DNA of 64,000 nucleotides from Phenylobacterium koreense (lineage in GTDB: Bacteria > Pseudomonadota > Alphaproteobacteria > Caulobacterales > Caulobacteraceae), in NCBI RefSeq assembly GCF_040545335.1, contig NZ_JBEPLU010000001.1:930001-994000 (forward strand). Reading direction: 5' to 3'. Numbering within the stretch: position 1 is the stretch's first letter; each line of letters opens with the position of its first letter. The position numbers were made by a program, and so were the translations under genes. The notes below the pieces were generated by a model. It was not told the DNA's origin, made no database searches, and saw only the letters and a list, made by a program, of their open reading frames with translations. Shown one piece after another: positions 7,718 to 16,286 of this stretch.

Positions 7718-10531
7718 TCAATCTGTTTTGAAAGAACCCTGCGGACCGAGGAACTCGGTCACCGCCTCGATCACGTCCACGAGGCCGAGCCGGTCTACCC
7801 GCACGCCCTCGGGCAAGCTGGAGAACAGCCGCGTCGGGGCCGCAGCGTCCAGCATCACGAAGACGCCCTTGTCGTCCGCCCGGCGGATCAGGCGGCCGAA
7901 GGCCTGGGCGATCCGCGCCCGCGCGACGCTGTCGTCATAGGTTTTGCCGCCGAAGCGGGTGCGGCGCGCCTTGTGCAGCAGATCCGGCCGCGGCCAGGGC
8001 ACCCGGTCGAAGGCCAGCAGGCGCAGCGAGCGGCCCGGCACGTCCACCCCGTCGCGCACCGCGTCGGTGCCCAGCAGGCAGGCGTCCTCCTCGGCCCGAA
8101 AGATGTCGACCAGCGCCCCGACCTCCAGCGGATCGACATGCTGGGCGTAGAGCGCCAGCCCCCGGTCGGCCAGGGGCGCAGCGATCTTCTCGTGCACCGC
8201 GCGCAGCCGCCGGATCGCGGTGAAGAGGCCGACGCCTCCGCCGCCCGCGGCCAGGAACAGCTCGCGCATCGCCGCCGCCACCTGGCGCGGATCGTCCCGC
8301 CCCACGTCGGTCACCACATAGGCGCGGGCGTGGGCGGCGTAGTCGAAGGGCGAGGCGAGCTTCAGCGTCTTGGGCCGGTCTGGCAGCCGCGCCGCGCCGG
8401 TGCGCATCTCGGCCAGGGCGAAGGGATGGTCCAGGGTGGCGTCCGACAGGGTCGCGCTGGTCACCAGCACACCATGCGAGGGCGCGATCACCGCATTGGT
8501 CAGGGGCTCGGTCGGATCGACCCAATGGCGGCGGCAGGCCGCATCCACCACCCGTCCATAGAGGAAGGTCGCCTCGAACCAGTCCACGAAGTCCGGATCG
8601 TCCTCGGCGTCCTCGTCGATCGCCCGCAGCATCGAGCGCCAGGCCGGCAGCAGCATGCGGCAACGGCGGTCCAGGCCGCGCAGGGCGCCTTCGATCCGCC
8701 CGCGGTCGCTGGTGACGATCTGCGAGGCCTCCTCGTCCAGCAGGTCTTCCAGGTGCCGGGCCAGCGCCAGCAAGGGCGCCTCGATCTTGGCCAGCGCCGC
8801 GGCGGCCTCCCGCGCGGTCGTCCGCACGAGATCCAGCGCCGGCCGCGCCGCGCACTCCATGCCCACGTCCGAGGGCGCGGCGCGGGCGCGAAGCTGCTCG
8901 ATCACCGCCACCAGGAAGGACTCGATCGGCCCGATCGGATTGACCTCGCCATTGGGCGGGGCGATGCGGCCGGACCAGCCTTCTCCCGGCAGGGCCGCGG
9001 CGGCGTGCAGGGCCGAGGTCAGGGCGTCACGCGCGTCTTCACGATCGCCCAGCATGTCCATCAGCCGCGCTTCAAGCCCGCGCCCGCGCCGGCCACGCCC
9101 TTCCGGCCCGCGGATCCAGCGGCGCAGCTCGGCCGTTTCCTGACCCGACAGCGCCGCGGCGAAGGCGGCGTCGGCCGCGTCGAACAGGTGGTGCCCTTCG
9201 TCGAAGACGATGCGCTTGAGCTGGGTCGTCTCGCCATCGGCCTTCGAACCCCGCGCCGCGCGGGCGCCGTCGAAGGCGGCTTGGGTCAGCACGAGGGCAT
9301 GGTTGGCGATGACCAGGTCCGCCTTGCGCGAGCCCCGGATCGCCTTTTCCACGAAACAGGCGCGGTAGTGCTGGCAGCCGGTATGGATGCACTCGCCGCG
9401 CCGGTCCACCAGGTTGGCGGCGCTCGCCTGGGCGGCAGCCGGCACGGCGAACAGCGTCGGCAGCCAGGCCGGGAAGTCACCGCCAGTCATGTCGCCGTCG
9501 CGGGTCGCGCGCGCCCAGCGGGCGGTCAGCCCGACACCCACCAGATCGGCCCCGCCGAGTTGGGCGGTGTTGGCCATGTCCTGGAAGTTCAGCAGGCAGA
9601 GGTAGTTCTCCCGCCCCTTGCGGACCACCGCCTTCTTCGCCCGCACCTTGGGATCGGGGAAGATCGCGTGGCTCTCGCGCTCGATCTGCCGCTGAAGCGC
9701 GCGGGTGTAGGTCGAGACCCAGACCGAGGGCCCGTTCGCCTCGGCCCAGAGCGAGGCCGGCGCCAGATAGCCGAGGGTCTTGCCGACCCCAGTGCCGGCC
9801 TCGGCCAGCATCATCCGGGGCTCGCCCTCGCGCTCGCGCGGCAGGAAGGCGAAGGCCGCCTCGCTTGCGTATTCCGCCTGCGAGGCCCGCACCTCGTCGA
9901 GGCCCGCGCGCTGCAGCAGATCGGCCAGGCGCTGGGCCGCCTCCTCCGGCGCGATGGGGCGCGAGGTGGCCTCGCCCGGCGGCGCCTGGTCCTCCCACTC
10001 GGCGACGCGGGTCCAGACATCGAGCCCGGAGGTGCGGAACTGGTTGCCCACCGGCGCCGAGCGCAGCGCCTGCACCACGGATGGTCCCCAGGCCCAGCCG
10101 GCCCGCATCAGGGTCTCGGCGATGGCCAGCGCCTCCTCGCGGCTGGGCTCAGGCGCCGCGGCGACCTCGTCCAGCAGCAGCCTGCAGGCATCGCGCAGAG
10201 CCTGGGCTTGCGCCTGGGCGCCCCGTGGCTCCGGCTGGCCGAGCGCCAGGGCCAGGCCGGCGGCCGAGGGCGCGCAGAACCGGGCCGGCCGCACGAAAGC
10301 GTAGAGCTCCAGGGCGTCGAACAACCCAGGCAACCGCGGCGGCGCGTTCAGGCCCAGCCGGCGCGCAGTCATCGCCGCGTGCGCCACCAGCACCGGGCCA
10401 CGCTGAAGCAGATCCCGCGCATCCGGCGTTCGCATCGGCTGCGCGCGCTGCGCATCCGCGACCGCCGCCCGCGGCCCGGGCAACACGACCAAGGCGGGCG
10501 CCAGATCCAGACTGTTGGCCGGGGCGTTCAC
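7718..10531 (-). CDS. ATP-dependent DNA helicase, DinG/XPD (Fe-S) family
   Basis: A 937-residue superfamily 2 helicase. Walker A is AEAGTGVGKT near residue 250, and the DEAH-type motif II reads DEGH near residue 443. Between them are four cysteines (one in ENYLC, three in ECIHTGCQHYRAC) that fit the 4Fe-4S cluster site of XPD/DinG helicases. Late motifs such as SATL and the C-terminal QAFGRLIRR are present. DinG-family enzymes unwind 5'-to-3' and help resolve R-loops or damaged forks. The protein is longer than E. coli DinG (716), with a ~200-residue N-terminal extension lacking an obvious nuclease motif. It appears monocistronic. Confidence 0.88.
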   Translation of the reverse strand: MNAPANSLDLAPALVVLPGPRAAVADAQRAQPMRTPDARDLLQRGPVLVAHAAMTARRLGLNAPPRLPGLFDALELYAFVRPARFCAPSAAGLALALGQPEPRGAQAQAQALRDACRLLLDEVAAAPEPSREEALAIAETLMRAGWAWGPSVVQALRSAPVGNQFRTSGLDVWTRVAEWEDQAPPGEATSRPIAPEEAAQRLADLLQRAGLDEVRASQAEYASEAAFAFLPREREGEPRMMLAEAGTGVGKTLGYLAPASLWAEANGPSVWVSTYTRALQRQIERESHAIFPDPKVRAKKAVVRKGRENYLCLLNFQDMANTAQLGGADLVGVGLTARWARATRDGDMTGGDFPAWLPTLFAVPAAAQASAANLVDRRGECIHTGCQHYRACFVEKAIRGSRKADLVIANHALVLTQAAFDGARAARGSKADGETTQLKRIVFDEGHHLFDAADAAFAAALSGQETAELRRWIRGPEGRGRRGRGLEARLMDMLGDREDARDALTSALHAAAALPGEGWSGRIAPPNGEVNPIGPIESFLVAVIEQLRARAAPSDVGMECAARPALDLVRTTAREAAAALAKIEAPLLALARHLEDLLDEEASQIVTSDRGRIEGALRGLDRRCRMLLPAWRSMLRAIDEDAEDDPDFVDWFEATFLYGRVVDAACRRHWVDPTEPLTNAVIAPSHGVLVTSATLSDATLDHPFALAEMRTGAARLPDRPKTLKLASPFDYAAHARAYVVTDVGRDDPRQVAAAMRELFLAAGGGGVGLFTAIRRLRAVHEKIAAPLADRGLALYAQHVDPLEVGALVDIFRAEEDACLLGTDAVRDGVDVPGRSLRLLAFDRVPWPRPDLLHKARRTRFGGKTYDDSVARARIAQAFGRLIRRADDKGVFVMLDAAAPTRLFSSLPEGVRVDRLGLVDVIEAVTEFLGPQGSFKTD

Positions 10532-10600
10532 CTCGCCTTGCTAGCCGCTTTCGGCAGGAAACGGAAAGGGAACGTGGAAAACCTGCCCATAGGCCGCATT

Positions 10601-11029
10601 TTACTCCGCGATCGTCTCCCCCGAGCCCCCGAACTCAGCCGGAAAATCCTTCAGTTTCGGCAGGCCATCCTTCATAGGCAGCACGGTCTCGGCATAGTTG
10701 ACGTGGACGCCAGGCGTGAACTCCAAGGTCGGCAAGGTCGCGGCGAACACATCGACCAGCTTCAGCGGCGGGTGGTTTGTCATGATGTGCCCGCCGCACT
10801 TATTGCAATACTGGCGCTCGCTCATCTCGGTCTTTGCGAAGGTCGCCAAGTGCTCCTGTCCGGCCACGACCTTGACCGCCGACGGCTCCCAAAGACTGAA
10901 GGCGTTGACCGGCCCGCCGGACCACGATCGGCAGGACCTGCAATGGCAATAGCCCATGGCCGCCGGTTGGCCCGTGACCTCGATCTTTACTGATCCGCAA
11001 AAGCACTCGCCCGGGTACGACTGAGACAT
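10601..11029 (-). CDS. GFA family (glutathione-dependent formaldehyde-activating-like) zinc protein
   Basis: A 142-residue GFA/DUF636 protein. The zinc-binding cysteine sets are CFCGS (start), CHCRSCRSW (near residue 28) and YCNKCGGH (near 75). The family is named after S-(hydroxymethyl)glutathione synthase, but most members, including short ones like this, have unknown substrates. It is cytoplasmic with no signal peptide. GAGC precedes the ATG. It is divergent from the tail-anchored unknown protein, sharing a ~138-base spacer in which I see no clear regulatory motif. Confidence 0.85.
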   Translation of the reverse strand: MSQSYPGECFCGSVKIEVTGQPAAMGYCHCRSCRSWSGGPVNAFSLWEPSAVKVVAGQEHLATFAKTEMSERQYCNKCGGHIMTNHPPLKLVDVFAATLPTLEFTPGVHVNYAETVLPMKDGLPKLKDFPAEFGGSGETIAE

Positions 11030-11167
11030 GCTCGGCTCCTGTCAGCTAATGGCGCGACAGACCCAAGCTTACGCCCGGCACGAGCGCGGACCAGCGACTC
11101 AGAGGCGCAAGCTTGACCAGAACAATATAGGAACATAGCCTTTCGCCTAGAAGTGGGGGGAATGCAG

Positions 11168-11797
11168 ATGAGCTTCTACGTCGATTGGATTTCGGTCGCA
11201 GGCGCCGACAAGGACGATATCCTCGGAAAATTGGGGATCGAGGACACCGGCAAGGTCGTCGATTGGCCGCCAGATAGCGGATACATGTGGGCCGTGACGC
11301 CAGACGGACGGATCGTGGTCGTCGCCGATCTCTACAGCTCTCTGGTCCCAGCCAAATTGGCGATGCTTTCAGAAGGCGCTTCGCTAATCGGCGCGCGTGC
11401 GGAGGGGAATTACTGCACCACCTCGGTATGGGGCTTTGAGGACGGATCGGAGCGGTGGTCGGTGCATTGCACCGGCGATGACGAAGTCGATCTGCGGGAT
11501 GAACTGGTGGTCGAGGGATCACCGCCCGCGGCGCTGAAGCCCTTTTTCGACGAGTCTCTGAAGGCCAGAGACGAAGACAGCAACGTGAGTTGCTTCGAGC
11601 AGGCCAGCCAGTTCGCTGCGCTGATGAGCGGCTGGGGCCCCGAAACCGAACGTGGCTCCGAATTGACATTCTTCGCGGCGACCGGTCGGAAGCCATCCAA
11701 CGGCGTCAAGACCGCCAAGCCCGTGAACAAGCTGTGGTTCGCCGCCTTCGTCGGCGTCGTGGCGGCGCTTATCCTCTTCCAGATCCTCCGCCACTGA
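11168..11797 (+). CDS. Unknown protein with C-terminal membrane anchor
   Basis: A 209-residue protein, family not recognised. Residues 1 to ~180 are soluble, rich in Asp/Glu and Trp, with no cysteine pair motif or nucleotide-binding signature. The last ~20 residues (LWFAAFVGVVAALILFQILRH) form one membrane helix, giving a tail-anchored topology with the body in the cytoplasm. The start is the ATG at 11168 because GGGGGGA lies 6 bases upstream. A GTG at 11153 would make the SD part of the coding sequence, and an ATG at 11162 is too close to it. It lies 45 bases before the Lhr-type helicase gene and may be co-transcribed with it. Confidence 0.7.
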   Translation: MSFYVDWISVAGADKDDILGKLGIEDTGKVVDWPPDSGYMWAVTPDGRIVVVADLYSSLVPAKLAMLSEGASLIGARAEGNYCTTSVWGFEDGSERWSVHCTGDDEVDLRDELVVEGSPPAALKPFFDESLKARDEDSNVSCFEQASQFAALMSGWGPETERGSELTFFAATGRKPSNGVKTAKPVNKLWFAAFVGVVAALILFQILRH

Positions 11798-11842
11798 CCG
11801 CGCTGGCTTGCGCGAAACGGAACAAGAACATCATATGGCGGC

Positions 11843-14326
11843 ATGGCTGACGCCGCAGCGATCTCGCCCGATCTCCTGCCCGAAAAGTTCTCCGCCTGGT
11901 TCGAAGGCCGAGGCTGGAGCGCGCGCGCCCATCAGCTCGAAATGGTCGCCAAGGCCCGCGAGGGGCGCGACGCCCTGCTCATCGCGCCCACCGGCGGCGG
12001 CAAGACCTTGGCCGGCTTCCTGCCCAGCCTGATCGAACTGGCCGAGCGCCCGCCGCCCAACACCGCGCCCGGGCTCCACACGCTCTACATCTCGCCGCTC
12101 AAGGCCTTGGCCGTCGACGTCGAGCGCAACCTGATGACGCCGATCCTGCAGATGGGGCTGCCGATCGTCGCCGAGAGCCGAACCGGCGACACCGGCCTCT
12201 CGCGCCGCCAGCGTCAGCGGGTGAAGCCGCCGGACATCCTGCTGACCACGCCCGAACAGCTCGCGCTGTTCTGCGCCTGGGAAGGGGCGCGGCTCTATTT
12301 CGAGAACCTCTCCTGCGTGATCCTGGACGAGATCCACACCCTGCACGGCTCCAAGCGCGGCGACCTGCTGGCGCTGGACCTGGCCCGGCTGCAGCAGTTC
12401 GCGCCGAAGCTGCGCCGGGTCGGCCTCTCGGCGACAGTCGATGATCCGGACGTGATCCGCCGCTGGCTGGCGTACGGCAAGCAGGACGAAGGAGAGCCCG
12501 CGCCGCATGAGTCGATCGCCCTGGTCCGCGGGCCGGCCGGCGCGCCCCCGATCGTCGACCTGCTGCTGTCGGAAGGGCGGGTCCCCTGGGCGGGCCACAC
12601 CGCCAAGCACGCCATGGATGAGGTCTACGAGGCGATCAAGGGCGCCAGGACCGCCCTCGTCTTCGTCAACACCCGCTTCCAGGCTGAGTTCGCCTTCCAG
12701 GAGCTCTGGCGGCTGAACGAGGACAACCTCCCGATCGCCCTCCACCACGGCAGCCTGGCGGCCGAGCAGCGGCGCAAGGTCGAGGCCGCCATGGCCCGCG
12801 GTGATCTGCGCGCGGTGGTCTGCACCTCGACCCTCGACCTCGGCATCGACTGGGGCGACGTGGACCTGGTCATCCAGCTCGCCTCGCCCAAGGGCGCCTC
12901 GCGCATGGTCCAGCGCATCGGTCGCGCCAACCACCGCCTGGACGAGCCCAGCCGCGCCCTCTTCGTGCCGGCCAACCGCTTCGAGATGCTGGAATGCCAG
13001 GCCGCCCGCGAGGCGATCGCCGAGAACCGCTTCGACGGCGAGCCCACCCGCATCGGCGCCCTCGACGTCCTGGCCCAGCACATCATGGGCTGCGCCTGTT
13101 CCGAGCCCTTCGAGCTGGTCGCCATGTACGACGAGGTCCGCTCCAGCGGCCCCTATCGTGACCTCGCCTGGGAGGACTTCGAGCAGGTCGTCGATTTCGT
13201 CTCCACCGGCGGCTACGCGCTCAAGACCTACGACCGCTTCAAGCGGATCGTGAAGGGGCTGGACGGCCTCTGGCGGGTGCGCAACGCCGAGATCGCCCAG
13301 CGCCACCGGCTGAACGTCGGCGCCATCGTCTCCCCGGCCATGCTTTCGGTCCGCATCGCCATGGGCAAGCAGCGGGCGGGCCGCAAGATCGGCGAGGTCG
13401 AGGAGGGCATGCTGGAGATGCTCGATCCCGGCGACACCTTCGTCTTCGCCGGCCAGGTCTGGGCGCTGGTCGCCGTCACCGGAACCGACGTGCTGGTCAG
13501 CCCGGCCACGAACCGCGATCCGAAGATGCCCTCCTGGGGCGGCTCCAAGTTCGCCCTCTCGACCTACCTCGCCAAGCGGGTGCGCGAGCTGATGTACGAC
13601 CAGGAACACTGGAAGGTGCTGCCGGCCGACGTGCGCGAGTGGCTGGAGGTGCAGCGCGACCACTCCTTGATCCCCGAGGCCGAGGAGATGCTGCTGGAGA
13701 CCTTCCCGCATCAGAAGCGCCACTTCCTGGTCTGCTACCCGTTCGAGGGACGGCTTGCCCACACGACCCTGGCCATGCTGCTCACCCGCCGGCTGGAGCG
13801 GCTGGGGGTCGGGCCGCTGGGTTTCGTCTGCAACGACTACGCGATGGCGATCTGGGCGCTGAAGCCGATGGACGGCCTGGATCTGGACGACCTTTTCGCC
13901 GAGGACATGCTGGGCGACGATCTGGAGGCTTGGCTTGCCGAGAGCTTCATGATGAAGCGGGCCTTCAAGGGCTGCGCGATCATCGCCGGCCTGATCGAGC
14001 GGCGGTTCCCGGGCCACGAGAAGTCCGGCCGCCAGGTGACCTTTTCGACCGACCTGATCTACGACGTGCTGCGACGCCACCAACCAGACCACCTGCTGCT
14101 GAGATGCGCCCGCGACGACGCGGCGAGCGGCATGATCGACGTGGCGCGCCTGGGCCAGATGCTGTCGCGGGTCGCCGGCCGCATCCGGCATGCGGCGCTC
14201 GACCATCTCTCGCCCTTCTCGGTGCCGATCCTGCTGGAGATCGGCAAGGAGCGCTCGCCCGGCGGCGCCGGCGAGATGATCCTGGCCGAGGCCGAGGAAG
14301 ACATGATCGCGCAGGCGCTGTCATGA
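11843..14326 (+). CDS. Ligase-associated DEXH helicase (Lhr-like)
   Basis: An 827-residue superfamily 2 helicase of the Lhr group. Walker A is APTGGGKT near residues 48-55 and motif II is DEIH at residues 162-165. Motif III (LSATV) and motif VI (QRIGRANHR) are also seen. The length and the following PdeM gene match the ligase-associated type, usually found with an ATP-dependent DNA ligase and an exonuclease in a predicted DNA-damage-response cluster. It overlaps the phosphoesterase gene by 4 bases (ATGA). The ligase and exonuclease are not in this window. Confidence 0.9.
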   Translation: MADAAAISPDLLPEKFSAWFEGRGWSARAHQLEMVAKAREGRDALLIAPTGGGKTLAGFLPSLIELAERPPPNTAPGLHTLYISPLKALAVDVERNLMTPILQMGLPIVAESRTGDTGLSRRQRQRVKPPDILLTTPEQLALFCAWEGARLYFENLSCVILDEIHTLHGSKRGDLLALDLARLQQFAPKLRRVGLSATVDDPDVIRRWLAYGKQDEGEPAPHESIALVRGPAGAPPIVDLLLSEGRVPWAGHTAKHAMDEVYEAIKGARTALVFVNTRFQAEFAFQELWRLNEDNLPIALHHGSLAAEQRRKVEAAMARGDLRAVVCTSTLDLGIDWGDVDLVIQLASPKGASRMVQRIGRANHRLDEPSRALFVPANRFEMLECQAAREAIAENRFDGEPTRIGALDVLAQHIMGCACSEPFELVAMYDEVRSSGPYRDLAWEDFEQVVDFVSTGGYALKTYDRFKRIVKGLDGLWRVRNAEIAQRHRLNVGAIVSPAMLSVRIAMGKQRAGRKIGEVEEGMLEMLDPGDTFVFAGQVWALVAVTGTDVLVSPATNRDPKMPSWGGSKFALSTYLAKRVRELMYDQEHWKVLPADVREWLEVQRDHSLIPEAEEMLLETFPHQKRHFLVCYPFEGRLAHTTLAMLLTRRLERLGVGPLGFVCNDYAMAIWALKPMDGLDLDDLFAEDMLGDDLEAWLAESFMMKRAFKGCAIIAGLIERRFPGHEKSGRQVTFSTDLIYDVLRRHQPDHLLLRCARDDAASGMIDVARLGQMLSRVAGRIRHAALDHLSPFSVPILLEIGKERSPGGAGEMILAEAEEDMIAQALS

Positions 14327-15048
14327 ACGCCCTGGCCGCCCAGCCCTACGCCTTCCAGCCCAGTCGCTGCGGCGGCCTGCGGATGAACCTCAACGGCGCG
14401 GCCGTGACCCTGCGCGCCAGCGGCGCGCTCTGGATCGAGGCCGCCCGCATGCTGGTGGTGGCCGACCTGCACCTGGAGAAGGGCTCGGCCTACGCCGCCC
14501 GCGGCCAGATGCTGCCCCCCTACGACACCCGCGACACCCTGCGCCGCCTGCAGGCCGAGGCGCTGGCCACCCTGCCCGACGCCCTCGTCCTACTGGGCGA
14601 CACCTTTCACGACCGCAGGTCGGAGGACCGCCTCGCCCGCGACGACGCCGAGGCGCTTCGCGCCCTGGCCGGCCTCACCCACCTGATCTGGGTGGTGGGC
14701 AACCACGACGCCGACGGACCACGGCATCTGCCCGGCGAGATACGTGACGAGATCGTGGTCGAGGGCCTCGTCCTGCGCCACGAGCCGACCGAAGGCGCCC
14801 AGCCTGGCGAAGTCGCCGGCCACCTCCACCCTTGCGCCCGCGTGGTCGCCAGCGGCGGCAGCGTGCGGCGGCGGTGCTTCGTGACCGATGGGGCGCGGAT
14901 GGTGACACCCGCCTTCGGCGCCTATGCCGGCGGGCTCAATGTGAAGGACCAGGCCTTTGCGGGCCTCTTCGGCCGCCCTCCGCTCTGCGGAGCTTTGGGA
15001 GCCGGCCGGGTCCACGCCGTCGGCTGGCGGTCGCTGGCCGGCGACTGA
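14323..15048 (+). CDS. pdeM: Ligase-associated metallophosphoesterase PdeM
   Basis: A 241-residue calcineurin-like phosphoesterase. Metal-binding motifs are visible in order: VADLHLEKG, LLGDTFHD, VGNHDAD and GHLHPCA. This is the PdeM type found beside Lhr-like helicases and predicted to act on DNA ends or nucleotides in repair. The biochemical substrate is not established by sequence. The ATG at 14323 overlaps the helicase stop codon, so translation is coupled. A much longer frame reading in from upstream is a shadow of the helicase gene. Confidence 0.9.
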   Translation: MNALAAQPYAFQPSRCGGLRMNLNGAAVTLRASGALWIEAARMLVVADLHLEKGSAYAARGQMLPPYDTRDTLRRLQAEALATLPDALVLLGDTFHDRRSEDRLARDDAEALRALAGLTHLIWVVGNHDADGPRHLPGEIRDEIVVEGLVLRHEPTEGAQPGEVAGHLHPCARVVASGGSVRRRCFVTDGARMVTPAFGAYAGGLNVKDQAFAGLFGRPPLCGALGAGRVHAVGWRSLAGD

Positions 15049-15516
15049 CTACATCCGCAGCGCCTGCTCCAGGGCCAGCGCCAGTGAGAGGCAGGCCCCC
15101 AGGGTCAGCACAGTCATCAGCCGCGGATAGCGCGCCGGCACGTCCGGCGCGGAATGGTCGAACAGCCATTGCAGGATGAAGGCCGCGAGAAATCCGCCGA
15201 GCAGCCAGGGCATGGCGATCGAGCCACGCGCAAAGAGCAGGGCCCAGCCGCCGATCGGCGAAACGGCGCTGAGCGCCAGCCGCGGCCAGCGCGGCTGGGC
15301 TCGTCCGCTCTCCAGCCCCCAGCGCACGCCGCCCAGAAAGCCCAGCATCACCGCCGACCACGACAGCAGCACGGTCAAGGCGTCCGGCGAGATTCCAGGC
15401 GGTCCGTAGACATAGGCGAGGGCCGCCGCCGGAAACGGCGCAACGCCGGCCAGGGCGATCGCCCAAAGCGGCTTCGGGGCTGGGCCGCCCCCTGGAAGAT
15501 CGGCGTGAATGTTCAA
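15049..15516 (-). CDS. DUF3429 family membrane protein
   Basis: A 155-residue integral membrane protein with about four to five hydrophobic helices and the GVAPFPAAA and GGVRWG motifs typical of DUF3429. Function is unknown. The start is a TTG two bases after the upstream TIGR02186 stop codon, preceded by GGAGG eight bases upstream. Longer frames would overlap that gene heavily. It lies at the end of a three-gene minus-strand run with the TIGR02186 and TSUP genes, convergent with pdeM and sharing no spacer with it. Confidence 0.75.
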   Translation of the reverse strand: MNIHADLPGGGPAPKPLWAIALAGVAPFPAAALAYVYGPPGISPDALTVLLSWSAVMLGFLGGVRWGLESGRAQPRWPRLALSAVSPIGGWALLFARGSIAMPWLLGGFLAAFILQWLFDHSAPDVPARYPRLMTVLTLGACLSLALALEQALRM

Positions 15517-15518
15517 GC

Positions 15519-16286
15519 TCAGTTCCTCCGGAACGCGACGGACGCCGCCCAGCCGGCCGCAAGGGCGATGGCGACGGAGGCAAGACCGTAGAGCCACGGT
15601 CGTCGGTTGGCGAAAAGATAGAGCAGGCGTTCGAAGCCCGCCTTCTCGACGGTCAGGCCGCGCATCCGCCGCGAGACCGCCTCCCCATTCTGGAACAGGA
15701 ATATCTCCGCCGAATAGGCGCCGATCGGCGCGCCGGCCGGCAGGTCGATCTCGGCCCGGAACAGGCCGCGGTCCACGAAGGTCACGCCCCGATCGCTTGC
15801 CGCATAGAGGCCCGCGTTCTGCTTGAGCCGGACGACGGCTCGTCGCCAGTCGAGATAGTCCGGCCCCAGGCGCGAGACGACCACGTCGCGGACCCCGTAC
15901 CGCGTCTCGGTCCGCTGCTCGAGGGGAGCGTTGATCCGCAGGTGGTCCACCCCCGCCCCCAGCCGCCGCAGGGTGCTGAAGCTGGCGATCTCGCTCAGCG
16001 GCCGGGTGGAGGCGGCCATGTAGAAGCCCGGCGCTCCCTCGAACACCACCGGCTTGGAGTTGACCCAGATGCCCGCCACCCTGGTCTTGCGCGCCAGGCG
16101 GACCGGCGCGTCCGGCCCACGCACGATCACCACCACGTCGCTCGGCTTGGTGGTTGGATCGAAGACCGCGCCATAGAGCACGATCCGTGCGCCACGGAAG
16201 CTGGAGGTCACCCGCACATTGGTCGTGGTGAGGGCGGCCGACACGGCGGCGGGCGGCGTCTCCGGGGGCGGAGCATAGGCGCTCAT
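15519..16286 (-). CDS. TIGR02186 family protein
   Basis: A 255-residue protein of the TIGR02186 type, known mainly as a conserved partner of TSUP permeases. The ~200-residue beta-rich body (residues ~25-215) is followed by one membrane helix (WLYGLASVAIALAAGWAAS) and a short basic tail. Homologues normally start with a cleaved signal peptide. Here the N-terminus (MSAYAPPPETPPAAVSAALT) is Pro/Ala-rich without a good hydrophobic core, so its export route is unclear. It overlaps the permease stop by 4 bases. A role in anion or sulfur-compound export is only inferred from its partner. Confidence 0.8.
   Translation of the reverse strand: MSAYAPPPETPPAAVSAALTTTNVRVTSSFRGARIVLYGAVFDPTTKPSDVVVIVRGPDAPVRLARKTRVAGIWVNSKPVVFEGAPGFYMAASTRPLSEIASFSTLRRLGAGVDHLRINAPLEQRTETRYGVRDVVVSRLGPDYLDWRRAVVRLKQNAGLYAASDRGVTFVDRGLFRAEIDLPAGAPIGAYSAEIFLFQNGEAVSRRMRGLTVEKAGFERLLYLFANRRPWLYGLASVAIALAAGWAASVAFRRN

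Noticed and set aside
7973..10993. 1006-residue plus-strand open frame
   Set aside because: It is antisense to the helicase and GFA genes, with a His/Arg/Gln-rich composition typical of shadow frames in high-GC DNA.
11831..14206. 791-residue minus-strand open frame opposite the Lhr-like helicase
   Set aside because: It has no recognisable domain, and the plus strand carries all the helicase motifs in order.
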